DNA from: Paracamarosporium sp. OC-R06-R3
Taxonomy: Eukaryota; Ascomycota; Dothideomycetes; Pleosporales; Didymosphaeriaceae
Direction of reading: 5' to 3'
Length of the DNA: 64,000 bases
NCBI GenBank assembly: GCA_019828545.1
Contig: JACVRA010000088.1
Span: forward strand, 86,575 to 150,574
Both the position numbers and the translations under genes were made by a program. The notes beneath the pieces were generated by a model that saw only the letters and a list, made by a program, of their open reading frames with translations, was not told where the DNA came from and searched no databases. This document shows, in pieces, positions 46,749 to 57,775 of the stretch (its first letter is position 1; each line of letters begins with the position of its first letter).

Positions 46749-48962
46749 TCGGCCCATGCAACACCAAACTTTCAAACCCTTGCATCCCCACCAATATGGA
46801 TCTAATTGAAGCTGCGCTTACAGCAATTGAATCGCGTGATCCAGAAGAACAACTTGTCTATTAGAAATATGCAGATATCTATGGTGTTGATCGATCTACG
46901 TTATCCCGGAGGCATCGAGGCATCACGCGCTCACGTAGAGATGGATACGAAAAACAACGCGCCCTCAGCGATTAAGATGAGGTAGAGCTTCTACAGTACA
47001 TTAAAACACTCACTGAGCGCGGCCTACTACCTACACGCTAGATGCTACAAAGTTTTGCCTCTACAATAGCTTATAAGGAGGTCTCTATGAGCTGGGTTAA
47101 TCGATTCACCGCCAAGAATCAAGAATCCTTGATCCCTCGATGGACGACTGGTATCGATCGCAATCGCCATGCAGCTGATTCCTATCATAAATATGATGTG
47201 ACGGTTCAAGAAGCTCTTTCCCTCTGGGAGAAGGCTAAACCTATCTGAGACTAGCGCTGTTTACGCTGGTAGACGTACATACTCTACAGCTTCTAGATAG
47301 CACACCTAGTTAGTTGATACACAATCTTCTCACCAACCTTTTTGATCACCTACTGCGTGATCTTACATATGACCTCTATTTCAGCCTCCTACGTGATAAA
47401 ATCGATCAGTATGGGATAGAGGCTCGGCATACATACAATATGGATGAAAAAGGCTTCCTGATTGGTATCCTATCTAGGATAAAGAGGATATTTGATCGTC
47501 CTCTATGGGATGCCTATACAGTACAACAGGCCATACAGGATGGATCCTAGGATTGGGTATCCCTAATTGCATGTATCTGTGCTGATGGGAGCTGCATCAA
47601 TCTAGCCCTAATCTATCCATCATCTGCTAAGAACATATTGGATACCTAAGTTAAGGATATAGGTCCTAATGACCATATCTTTCTTAGCTTATCTAAATCT
47701 AGATGGAGCAAGAATTATATAGGGCTAGCATAGCTAAAATAGGTGTTTAATTACCTTACTAAGGAGAAAGCTCAACGATCCTATTAATTACTAATAGTTA
47801 ATAGCTATAGATCCTACCTTACTCTAGATTTTATTAACTACTATAATTGTAATAGGATCCTCCTAACAATCTATCCACCTTATGTAACCTATACGCTGCA
47901 ACCTCTTAATGTCTCTATATTCAAGCCTCTATTAATAGTATATAGCAACGAGCTAGCCTTATTTATATAGGGCAGCTAGGGCCTATTATCTATTACTATA
48001 AGGGACTTCTATTAGATCTTCTAGAGAGTATAGAGTAATACTATAAGGTCCTAGTTAATCCTAAGTATATTTAAATCTACTAGCATCTCCCTACTAAATC
48101 TATAGAGGATCCTAGATAGATTTAATAGATTAATACTACCTAATTAATTAATACCTAATAGTAATAGCTTAGGACTTAGTGTATTAAATTAACGTAAAAT
48201 TAATTACTAGCTAAGGTCTCTAGAGGATTAATTTAATACTACTATAGTTTAGCAATTAAGCTATACTATCTACAGCATTTCTATCTAGAAATAGCTCTTA
48301 GAGGAGGAGGTTAAGGGCTTAAGAGAAGCTTTAGCTATTAAAAAGTGCTATTTTAAGAGAGGTAGACCTCTACTACTTACTTAGGGTAATAGTAATTATA
48401 GTAGAGCAGCTTTCTAGTTACCTAACAAAGTATAGAGGGCACGTAATCTTTAATACTAATAGAATTAAGATAAAGAGTAGAAGAAGTATTAAAAAGCTAA
48501 TAATTAGATAGCTTATAAGGCTAGTTAACTATTTAAGGCTTAATTAGTAGAGGAAAACTGGATTAAACGTATAGCTATTTAAGAGATACGTAAACGCTAA
48601 AAGGCTAATATAGCTAAATAAAGACGCCTTAATTAATAGGCCTACAGGGCACAAAAATAACGCTAATAATTAATTAGGGTAGCTTAATTAGCACCTAAGA
48701 TGCCCTCTACACCTTATAAATAGATTATTAGGCGTACAAAGGCACCTAGTGGAGCTACAGAGGTGGTAGAGCCTACATCGCCGGCATTAACGCTATTAAC
48801 CTACAGAGGCCGCCAGATTAGAACACTAAGTAGATATAGATAATCTATGTAGATGTATATTATCTGCAGCCCTTAGGGACCTCATCTCCTAAAAATCTCG
48901 CGATAGTTAACTTTATGGGCGTTGCTACAGTCTCATTTTATTGAGGCCTGACTTTGGTGTTC

Positions 48963-49004
48963 GCGTGCATGAGCTGACGGCGTGCACGAGCTGCCAAGAT
49001 TCGG
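48963..49004 (-). repeat. Right terminal inverted repeat of the pogo element
   Basis: 42 bp, perfect inverted copy of 46707-46748, followed by a TA dinucleotide. Confidence 0.95.
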
Positions 49005-49059
49005 TATTACTCTGCCGGAAGGGGTCATGCTGTAAAATGCCTCCCACAAAGGCCCATTC

Positions 49060-50178
49060 ATGAACGAACAATCACACAGCCCAACCTCGCCTCATTTTCA
49101 CCTTATATTGAGCGCAAGCTGGCATCTGTTACTCACACCGCAATATTACATCCTATTGAGTATCACGCGTCAAGACGACCCCGATGCTAAGCCTGTTATT
49201 CTCGAATGGAGTTCAGCAATTGCTGAGTTCACACAGCCTGAGTTTATTTCGCTTCATCATACTAAACCTAGTCTCGAGCTAATAGCTATTGATCACTCTA
49301 GCCTGGCTGACATCAGCTGCGAGGAACCATTAGTATTTAACAGATATAATCAGAGTCTCTAGGAGCTCGCCTCCAAAGGATCTGTCACATTCCTTGTCTT
49401 ATTGTTAGAGAAGTATTAGAAACCACTCAAACCTGATAAAGGTTACGCCCTACTACGGCGAGGTGGTACCATAGCAACATAAGAATGGGATATAGTACGT
49501 GAGCATATGGGACACGGAGTTGTGGATAAGAAAAACCTACTGAATCTACCCAGAGGGCCTGACCTATCATTCATCGCTTGCACGGAGTCGACATCCTGGC
49601 CCATGCGAGTAAAGGGAGAAGCTCACGTCGGGTATTCCAAAGCGAATTTCGAAGAAGAAAGGTGGAGACAATTGCGAGCTCGGCCGAAGATCTTTCTCTC
49701 TCTGAGCAGACTGGAGCTCGATCTAGAGGTTCCCAAGCTAAGTATCCATCTTGAGTGCTTGCCCATACTTCACTCAACCGTACAATTTTAAGTCAAAGAC
49801 AAGATCACATACAAAGAGGAGACAACTGCCAGACCCATAACTCTTCACACACTCAACGTCGGGTATGACTACCATCAGCTTAGTCAGCTGAACAACGGCG
49901 ATCGGGAAGTTTGCGAGGACTCAGAAGGTGGAACTAGATTTCGGATCGTAGATGACCATGATGTTCTTTTGAACCCCAGGCAGCAGGAGGAATTCGTAAG
50001 CCTACGACCCGGAGAATCGTGGACGACATCGCTGCGTATAAGAGAAGATTGGGTAGAGATACCTCGCAGCGCGCAAGACGGCGAACGTTTTCGGTATAGT
50101 TTTGAGGGCGTCACCTTGGACTGGTGGAATTGGGACACGAAGGAGCATACAGAAAGAATGGTTAAACCGCGGGGCTGA
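49060..50178 (+). pseudogene. Fungal protein of unknown function, killed by four in-frame stops
   Basis: One frame reads as continuous protein for 373 codons from ATG 49060 to TGA 50176-50178, broken only by TAG 49360-49362, TAG 49417-49419, TAA 49480-49482 and TAA 49789-49791. Every one is a single C-to-T change from CAG or CAA. Segments such as HLLLTPQYYILLSITRQDDP, GSVTFLVLLLEKY, YALLRRGGTIAT and RWRQLRARPKIFLSLS resemble a common, uncharacterised ascomycete protein. The last third (FRYSFEGVTLDWWNWDTKEH) is uninterrupted. The start lies 55 bp from the end of the pogo element, so RIP spreading from the repeat is the likely cause. Confidence 0.82.
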
Positions 50179-50461
50179 TCATGTTGAGTGGCACGCCACG
50201 ACCACGCCATCTTGCGTGGTATCGCAGCCGAGTATGGGAAAAGAGTGGCCATAAATACCAGCTTGAATAGGTTGGAGCCTTACGCATCAGACGATGGGTG
50301 CAGCTACTAAGCTAATGGCACCGGTTGCCTAGTCGAGGCGTGATGGTGCCTGCGCACGGGCCTCTCGGTATTAGGAGAGTAGTTCGTATAAATTCCATCA
50401 AGCGTCGCTTTGAAGCATACCCGAAAACACTTTGCCCACCATTGAACAACAGCATTGCGCC

Positions 50462-51349
50462 ATGATTGGAGGCACTACCTTCCTTGATCTCCCAAGAGAA
50501 ATTCGCGACATCATCTACGATTTGGCATTCGAGGATCTCGACGTTGTCAAATATAGCAACATCCACAGCGATGGAGTTGTTTACACCCCAAAGTCCGCCC
50601 CACTCTTCTGCGTCCACGACCAAATCACGGAAGAACTACAATCTATTTTGTACAAGGATCACAAAATAGTCATACCCATTCAGGAACCATCTAAATATCT
50701 CGACGGCGAAAAATCCATCGACACAAACACGGATCACGTATCTCATCAACGCAGGACAGGAACAACAACGATCGTCGTTGAGTTGATACAAACACAAGAA
50801 GTCTACAAAAACCAGCCCAGTACGGATGGAAAGCTTTCCTCGCCCAGGATTGACCATGGATTCTGGCATGAACATGGTAAAACATTTGCAGGATTGATCG
50901 CGCAGGCCTTGCTCGACTTGAAAGGTTCTTTCCCTAATGTCACAACTATCGAGATTGTCCTATGGGACTTGTATAAATGGCATTTACGAGAAGATGATTG
51001 GAGGAAAGCTGTCTCCACATTGCAGACGCGTTGGCAAGATCTAAGAGTCTTCATCGATCTCTATGTTTTCGACTACTATGACGAGAACGCTGGAGATGGA
51101 GGCTACAATTACATCCAAGGATGGGATCAACGCTACAAGAACGAAAATGATGTTTACTTCACGGCGACCAATTTGAAGTGGGAGGAACCAGCGAAGGATG
51201 ACGAACACTATCATGGTCAAGTAATGGATCCTACTGCTTGGGAAATGCTGGAGGATGAGGACCGTCCATCTGATTCGGACTTCGAGGATGCGTTGTATCT
51301 GTACTCCACGACTGTTCGCCCGATGTATGTCACATGCTTAACTGATTGA
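50462..51349 (+). CDS. F-box-like/2EXR-type fungal protein
   Basis: Single exon, 295 aa from ATG 50462. It opens with FLDLPREIRDIIYDLAFEDL, the LPxEIRxxIY motif found at the start of many uncharacterised ascomycete proteins and related to F-box helices. The rest is a soluble, hydrophobic/aromatic alpha-beta region (IVLWDLYKWHLREDDWRKAV, LRVFIDLYVFDYYDEN) and an acidic C-terminal tail. Unlike its left neighbour it has no stop codons, so the damage near the transposon does not extend here. A substrate-receptor role in ubiquitination is possible but unproven. Confidence 0.75.
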   Translation: MIGGTTFLDLPREIRDIIYDLAFEDLDVVKYSNIHSDGVVYTPKSAPLFCVHDQITEELQSILYKDHKIVIPIQEPSKYLDGEKSIDTNTDHVSHQRRTGTTTIVVELIQTQEVYKNQPSTDGKLSSPRIDHGFWHEHGKTFAGLIAQALLDLKGSFPNVTTIEIVLWDLYKWHLREDDWRKAVSTLQTRWQDLRVFIDLYVFDYYDENAGDGGYNYIQGWDQRYKNENDVYFTATNLKWEEPAKDDEHYHGQVMDPTAWEMLEDEDRPSDSDFEDALYLYSTTVRPMYVTCLTD

Positions 51350-53239
51350 GTAGGTTGACTGCCACGATGCAACCTACCAACGTCCTTTTAGGTATCAATG
51401 GCAATGTATATTTAGTATCCTGAACAATTCTATAGGCTCCTTGCATTTATTCTTTGGTGCACCGTGTTGTGGAAGAGCACCATGCCAGACAACACAATGT
51501 TACTCATGGATTCTGAGATCAACGACCCCTGGCTCTGCGCGATTCGAAGTAGCTAGAAGTTTAACTATTGGTAAGCCTGATTTAAAAACCTAATAATTTA
51601 AGTGAAGCTCAGCTAAATATTTTTATTTAATAATATGACTTTCACTACCATTAGCTACGTGGTCCGTGCGAATAACATGCCAGGTAATGATGTAAACATG
51701 AAAGCCAGCTACCCGTTTATCGCAGTTGCGGAATCGACGTATAAAATATCTTAGCTTTCGGCAAACGCAGATTGGTCTTAAGCAGGGCATCCCTCGTGAT
51801 CTTCTTGGTAGGCGCGGAGTCGCAAGAAGATTGCTTACCACACCACTTGTACAATAAAGGCCGCATTAGACCTGGGATCGATTATCTACATGGAGTAAAG
51901 TGGATAAAAACATATGGTCAGCTTGGATAGGATAAATGAGAAGTGTGAGTGTTGAGGGAATGATTTGCTGCGTTTGCTACGCCGCATTGATGCGCAGTCA
52001 CCTTCCCCCACTGAATTAGGAAAACGCCTAAATTACCTCGAAATCGGAAGAACACGCCATCCTTGCCTGATAAGACTTGTAGCAATTCGAGGATAGAGCT
52101 TAGTTCTAACTGCCGAACTTTAATCTTCATCTTACGTGTTGTCCATTCGTGCCTCTACGCTCGTGCAGTATAAGCTAGCATTTTTTGACCAAGACCGAGC
52201 CGTCTGCTCGCACTGGATCCTAAGGTTTGATGTTTTAATTTTTGAAAAGTCTGTTATAGCTTATATGCCACTTCCATGCATTCACTGGAGCTTTCAGACC
52301 GCGCATAGTTACATGACCAAATCAACTTAGAAAGGGCGTCGTGAAACTGAAGCGAATAGAAAAATATCTGGAGGCTTACCTTTTGCTTCTACATGGCGCA
52401 TGAAAATAATCTTTCCAAGGTAGACTTGAGCGTCGATAGACTGACGAAAGAGGCCCAAATTCTCCTGGTCGCTGGGAGCGTCTACACTCTTTGAATGCTG
52501 CATTTCATCGATATGTATCTGCTGACTAATAGCATCATACGCAAACGACTGGGAGATTGGCTTGAAGGTACATCGACGAATTGGTTTGAGAACTCAGCAT
52601 CCTGCAACCAACTCGAAAATGGTTCTAAACTGCAGACAGTAATTAAGAAAGGGTTTCTGCGGGTTCACTGCTAATTGTGCTTGCGTCAATGGCTGACGAG
52701 TGGCACAGTCATAGCTGTGAAACCATTAATCCGAGTAAGTGGTTCTCACTAGTGCATACAAAGTTGGAAGAGGCCGATCCCGCTCAGCTGCCCGTTGGGA
52801 TGACCCATCTCCAATACATGAACCTTAGCGTGTTTTCTAATCCTTACAACTTTGTCCCGGTATGGTGGCTCACCAATGACGCCGCAGCTGACACGCAGCC
52901 TCGTGCGAGGCTCGCGCAACTGCATTGATATTAGCTTTGAACTTTATAAAATGGTGGCTGCCTCGTTCGGTGAGAGCGGTATCGACCATGATTTGTGCGT
53001 AATAGATGAGAGTGATATCGTTGCGGTATACGATTATATTGTACCTATTACTCGTGAGATCCGATGGGCATCCGCATAATCTTTAAGTAGTTGGGATTTA
53101 CGGCATAATTTGATGAAGGAGGAACCCAGGCACGCAATTCCCAAATCTGCGAGGCTGTTGTGTCATGTTGATGTCATAATCTGGTCCTGTGTGATCAATT
53201 CACTGATGACACTGTCTCCTCGGATTTGCACCGTTCTAC
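51350..53239. other. Gene-poor interval with a possible coding remnant
   Basis: 1.9 kb. The only coding-like part is 52677-53079, where two overlapping plus-strand frames (SKWFSLVHTKLEEADPAQLP, then FGESGIDHDLCVIDESDIVA) read as plausible protein but cannot be joined by a good intron. I do not recognise the family. Confidence 0.4.
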
Positions 53240-55102
53240 ATGAATAGCATGGAGTATTCAACGAACAGCTCTAGTTACGATGTCCTGGTAGTCGGTGCAG
53301 GTATGACTCTTTTCTCAGTAATCATTAAGGACATATACTAACATTTCATAGGCCTCAGTGGCATAATTGCGGGCCAGAGGCTTCTGCAGGCGCACCCAGA
53401 AACCAATCTAGCAATCATCGAGCGCGACGAATGCGTAGGCGGAGTATGGAGTAAACGTGAGAGTACCTCAACCTCACGTCTTAGGCATGATTTCTCATTT
53501 TCATTTCTAGGAAGGGTATATCCTAACTTTTGGTCGCAATGGACTCATGGTATGGCCGAGTTTTCCGATATGCCTATGGAACGCCCGCCTGTGGAGGATT
53601 GCATGAACGATTTATTCCGTGCGGAATACACTACCAAGACTACGTCCAGAGAATGCATCATTACGGGATATCACTGCGTGATAGGATATTGTTCAACGTG
53701 GAGGCTCGGGAGATAAGAAAGGTCGATGAGAAATGGCGACTTGCTTGTATCGATACCCAAAGTCAATCTTCGAGCACCTCCAAGCTCATGATTGCAAATG
53801 GTCAATCCTCTACGCCTGATTTACCTAGCTTCATAGGTCAAGGGAACTTTCGCGGATGCATCATCCATTCTATCGATTTTGGATCTTGCAACGTCATCGA
53901 GGACCAATCCGTGCAGTACATTGCTATCATAGGAGCGGGCAAATCCGCCACAGACATGGTGTACGAGTCGGTCAAGGCGGGAAAGACTGTCCACTGGATC
54001 ATTCTTAAAAGTGGCACTGGTGGTCTAGGCCCCGCTGCTCTTACTCCTATCGATCTTCCAACTCAGTATAAGAATGGTGTAGAGGCTTCTCAAGCACGGA
54101 TTATGGCGTCACTACAGCCGTGCTTCCTGATACCGAATCGGACTTGGTGGACGTGGTTTCTCCATAGCACTCATATTGGCGTGAGCCTTGTCAACAAGAT
54201 TTTCTCCATGCTAGACAACACCGTTTGAACGTGTGCCGGATATCATGAGAGAAAGAGCGACAAAGGATTCGACAAAATGGAATATGATATTCCGTAGGTT
54301 CACTCCATTTTCTAAATGACGTGAACTAATTATTGATAACATTTTCTGGCAGAATGAAACAGCTGGAGGCTGTCACTTCGCAGACTCCTGGCCTTTGGTT
54401 GCAGAAAAGGTCCATGTGAATCGAGCGAGCATCAAGGCGCTCACTGCCACCGAAATCTACCTAGACGACGAGACTACTCACTTTCCTTGCGACGTGATCC
54501 TCTGCGGAACCGGCTGGAAACGGGGTTTAGACATGTTCGAAGACAACCTAAAGAAGGAACTAGGTTTACCGTATCCTAAGGATTTGGAGGACCAAGAAAC
54601 TAGTGCTCATTGAGACAAACTGATAGCTGAAGCCGATGAAGAGATAATTAAACGATTTATCATGCTCAGAAATCCGCCAGAACACCATCACATCTATGAG
54701 CATCGTACCCCGTATCGTCTGTACCACGTTATGGCTCCACTTCGGGACAACTCAATCCTCTTTCTAAATCACGTCGTGGCAGGAGCCAAGATGTTCGCAG
54801 CGGAAGCACAAGCAATCTGGGCTGTCGCTTACTGGGATAAGAGGATATGCTTACCTGTTATCGAGGATCGAGAGAGAGATGTAGCCCGATGGATTGCGCG
54901 GAACAAACGTCGCTACCTCTCCAATGGAGAGCTTGGACGTTTCGCCGCCTTTGACAGCGTTCCTTACGTCGATAGACTTTTCGATGAGATAGGCGTCACA
55001 GCCCATCGCGAAAAGGTCTTGTTTCATAACATGTTCGCGCCTATCCGTCCCGCCGATATTGGCAAGGTATGGCAAGAATACTTATCGAAGCAAGCAATCT
55101 GA
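53240..55102 (+). pseudogene. Flavin-containing monooxygenase pseudogene (FMO/CzcO type)
   Basis: FAD/NADPH-dependent oxygenase family of secondary or xenobiotic metabolism. Exon 1 53240-53300 and exon 2 53352-53456 restore the FAD fold (YDVLVVGAGLSGIIAG) and RDECVGGVWSK; exon 3 starts at 53511. Between 53621 and 53645 one base appears to be missing, shifting the frame before RMHHYGISLRDRILFN. TGA codons at 54226-54228 and 54611-54613 interrupt the frame where CGA would fit. A probable intron follows near 54290-54355; its donor is unclear. The NADPH fold (AIIGAGKSATDMVYE) and the ILCGTGWKRGLDMF block are well preserved. Three lesions imply loss of function; the C-terminal 146 codons are intact. 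Confidence 0.85.
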
Positions 55103-56662
55103 GTGCATTGCAGTATAGAGCTGCTGTATTGTAGCAAAGTGTTAGTCGATCATCCTTGTTGGAGAGCTATCAATAGTAACCTGAATCTCTAATACCCGAG
55201 ATATCACTCTTGAAGTCCAATCAAGGATACTGTTACACATAAAACAAAACACATGTCATCATTTGTAGAATGCAGCTCTCTCCAGGGATCTGTGTGGCAT
55301 TAGAATGCTTAAGACCGGGAAGAATCTCGTTGCAGGGCGCAGAGATCAGCTGATGATAGTTAGCCAGCGCATAGCTCGTTGGCCACCGTTATCAGGAGGT
55401 GCAGTCTTAAAATCACTGCTCATAGAGTTAGCGCTGGGCTTTCTATTCTTGTTGCGACACACTCATTTTTACTCGATTACCTCTAGATAGATCGTCCCTA
55501 TGGAACATACACTTCGTTCAGTGGCGAGCTAAGGGCGTCCGAAGGCACGTCGCAGCTTGATTTGGATGTCGCTCCTTGAATTCCTGTCACTCCAATATTA
55601 GCGTAGCCTCTCGTTCTATTTCAGTCTTGAATTTCTATAAACCTCACTGCCAAGTTTGAACCAAACAAAGCCTAATCCCCAAGACACATAGTCGCGTAGA
55701 TGGTTACACCTCATGGCTTCGTCGACAGAATTTTTGTCACTAAATTGTATAAAGACTGGTATCAAGAGGTCACGGAACTGACATTCCGTCTCAGAAGTAG
55801 TGGGCGCTGCTCCTGGATGCCAGCTAATTGTACAGCATGTTTAGCGGAAGCTGGGTGTCATGCACACAGTCACAGGCTGACATTGTGAGCTTCGAGAAGG
55901 AAAAGGATGAACTACGGGAGGCGCTAGATCGCTCCATTTACGCGGTTGTCTGACCTGATACTCGAGAGCCTGCAAAGCATGCAGTGTGAGACACAGCGTC
56001 AACAGAATAAGTCTACCTATGCTCGCCGGGGACGAATTTGTGACGAAATCTTGTGGTCAGGTCACTCGATGGTTGAGCTGTGCGCGCAGCCGTCTCCGCT
56101 GTAGAGATGGATGCAACCGGAAAGCCGCGGCTAGGCTAAATTGCAACGCTATTCCTGATGGAGAAAATTGAGTGGGTGTCGCGAGCCTTTGGCAAATGGT
56201 GGCGATCTGAAATGCTTCACACATGATGACACGCACCTGAACACAGTTCCTTGCCTCGTGAGTGCTGAGATAATCAAATCGAGCGGAAGATACGCCAATG
56301 GGCTTCAGCATCCAAATTGCCAAACATCCATCAAGCTCAGACGACGCTTTCGAATATAAAAACCTCGATCACCCGTTCTCGAGGAACTCTAAACTCAGTT
56401 CTTAGTGCTTCGTTTGCCTGTGTAGTTAAGTACGCCATGAAGCTTGCAAAGACGTGCGACGCGACGCAGCAGTTGACTAATACATGTTTCAGCTTATTTT
56501 ATTCGCTAGCGCTGTCCTGTGGGTCTGAGCCTTCCCGAACTCTCATGGATAAATTATGGCAGAAAATTCATCCGGTGGAGCGCTGTGCGCTGCTCAGCAC
56601 GTTTAAATGTGAGCACCAAAGTCTACTGAGCCTATCTAATCACAACCACTTTCGCTTCTACC
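55103..56662. other. Intergenic region
   Basis: 1.6 kb. Several short frames on both strands (55305-55490, 55700-55888, 55986-56171, 56317-56742) lack domains and splice continuity. It contains the promoter of the Gfo/Idh gene. Confidence 0.5.
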
Positions 56663-57727
56663 ATGCCATCCCAATCGAATATCCGCTTTGCTGTCATTGG
56701 CGTAGGCCTAATTGGTCCACGCCACGCAAAAACCATCGTTGAAAGCAGCAACGCCACCCTTGTAGCCATCGTTGATCCTTTGCCAGGAAGTGCCAAGCTA
56801 GCTGTTGAATTAGGAACTGCACATTACAATTCAATCGCGGATCTAGTAGCCTCTACCGATAAGCCAGATGCTGCAGTAATCTGCACACCGAACCACACTC
56901 ACGTTTCGATCTCCATCGAGCTTTCATTAGCGAACATCCACATACTCATCGAGAAACCCTTTAGCAACGACGTGGCCAGTGGAAAGCAGCTCATCGACCA
57001 CCTGAAAAGTCGGGATGTCAAAGTTCTAGTGGGACACCATCGCCGCTTCAACCCGTACGTGGTTGCCACAAAGGAATTAATCGATAGCTCTAGACTTGGA
57101 GATTTGGTTGCGATCAATGGTCTCTGGACGATCTACAAGCCTTTTGACTACTTTGAGAGTCCAGCAGAATGGCGACAGGGTAGGAATGGAGGTGTCATTC
57201 TGATCAACATGATCCATGAGGTGGATCTCCTTCACTTCTTTTTCGGACCGATCACTAAAGTCCACGCGGAAAAGACGCTTTCTCATCGTGGCTTTGAGGC
57301 CGAGGAGGGTGCAGCGCTTACTCTGAGATTTAAGTCAGGCGTTGTTGGAACTTTTGTAGTTGCAGATAATGTCCCATCACCTTACAACTTCGAATCGGGA
57401 ACAGGCGAGAACCCACTTATTCCCCAAGAGAAGCAAGATTTCTACCGCATCTTTGGCACGAAGGCTACATTAAGCGTACCTGACATGATGATCTGGTCCT
57501 ACGAAGGCGAGAAGACCTGGCACAACAAGCTGTCCAGGGAGACGGTTAACGTGCAGGCTGCAACACCATTTGCATTGCAACTACAGCATTTCGTCCAAAT
57601 CATCCGAGGCGAAGTGAAACCTAGCTGCACTGCCGAAGCTGGACTTGCGGCGTTGGTGGTGTGCGAAGCGATTAGGACAGCTTTAGAAGGCAACACAACT
57701 GTGGAAGTCGATACGTACGAGCTGTGA
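56663..57727 (+). CDS. Gfo/Idh/MocA-family oxidoreductase (short form)
   Basis: Single exon, 354 aa, start MPSQSNIRFAVIGVGLIGPRHAK, the NAD(P)-binding GxGxxG fold. The EKP motif is present as HILIEKPFSNDVASG, with the catalytic-region HHRRFNP and a GGVILINMIHEVDLLHFFFG segment containing the conserved His/Asp. Length is typical for inositol dehydrogenase, dihydrodiol dehydrogenase and quinate-utilisation QutH-like relatives, and the substrate cannot be assigned. No transmembrane or signal sequence is present. It is intact, unlike the neighbouring genes, and differs strongly from the long form at 30-31.7 kb, so the two are not recent duplicates. Confidence 0.92.
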   Translation: MPSQSNIRFAVIGVGLIGPRHAKTIVESSNATLVAIVDPLPGSAKLAVELGTAHYNSIADLVASTDKPDAAVICTPNHTHVSISIELSLANIHILIEKPFSNDVASGKQLIDHLKSRDVKVLVGHHRRFNPYVVATKELIDSSRLGDLVAINGLWTIYKPFDYFESPAEWRQGRNGGVILINMIHEVDLLHFFFGPITKVHAEKTLSHRGFEAEEGAALTLRFKSGVVGTFVVADNVPSPYNFESGTGENPLIPQEKQDFYRIFGTKATLSVPDMMIWSYEGEKTWHNKLSRETVNVQAATPFALQLQHFVQIIRGEVKPSCTAEAGLAALVVCEAIRTALEGNTTVEVDTYEL

Positions 57728-57775
57728 GAAATCTAAATTCGTCCTATTATACAACGTTATAGGTTGGCGACATTG

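Larger units (their letters stand above)
46707..49004 (+). mobile_element. pogo/Fot1-type DNA transposon, RIP-degraded
   Basis: 2298 bp bounded by perfect 42 bp inverted repeats beginning CCGAATCTTGGCAGC and flanked by TA, the Tc1/mariner target duplication. The transposase frame starts near ATG 46795. Readable parts include the N-terminal helix-turn-helix (YADIYGVDRSTLSRRHRG), SMSWVNRFTAKNQESLIPRW and the catalytic-core block YNMDEKGFLIG. The third catalytic block reads PPYVTYTLQPLNV where the family has PPHSTHxLQPLDV, so an acidic catalytic residue is lost. Dozens of TAG/TAA codons appear, especially after about 47560, where the sequence becomes dominated by TA, as expected from RIP. It is not autonomous. 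Confidence 0.93.

Noticed and set aside
52677..53079. A two-exon gene joining the frames around 52860-52900
   Set aside because: The available GT..AG pairs do not connect the two frames without a stop or frame change.
30063..57727. The two Gfo/Idh genes as a recent duplication
   Set aside because: They differ greatly in length and sequence outside the Rossmann and EKP motifs.
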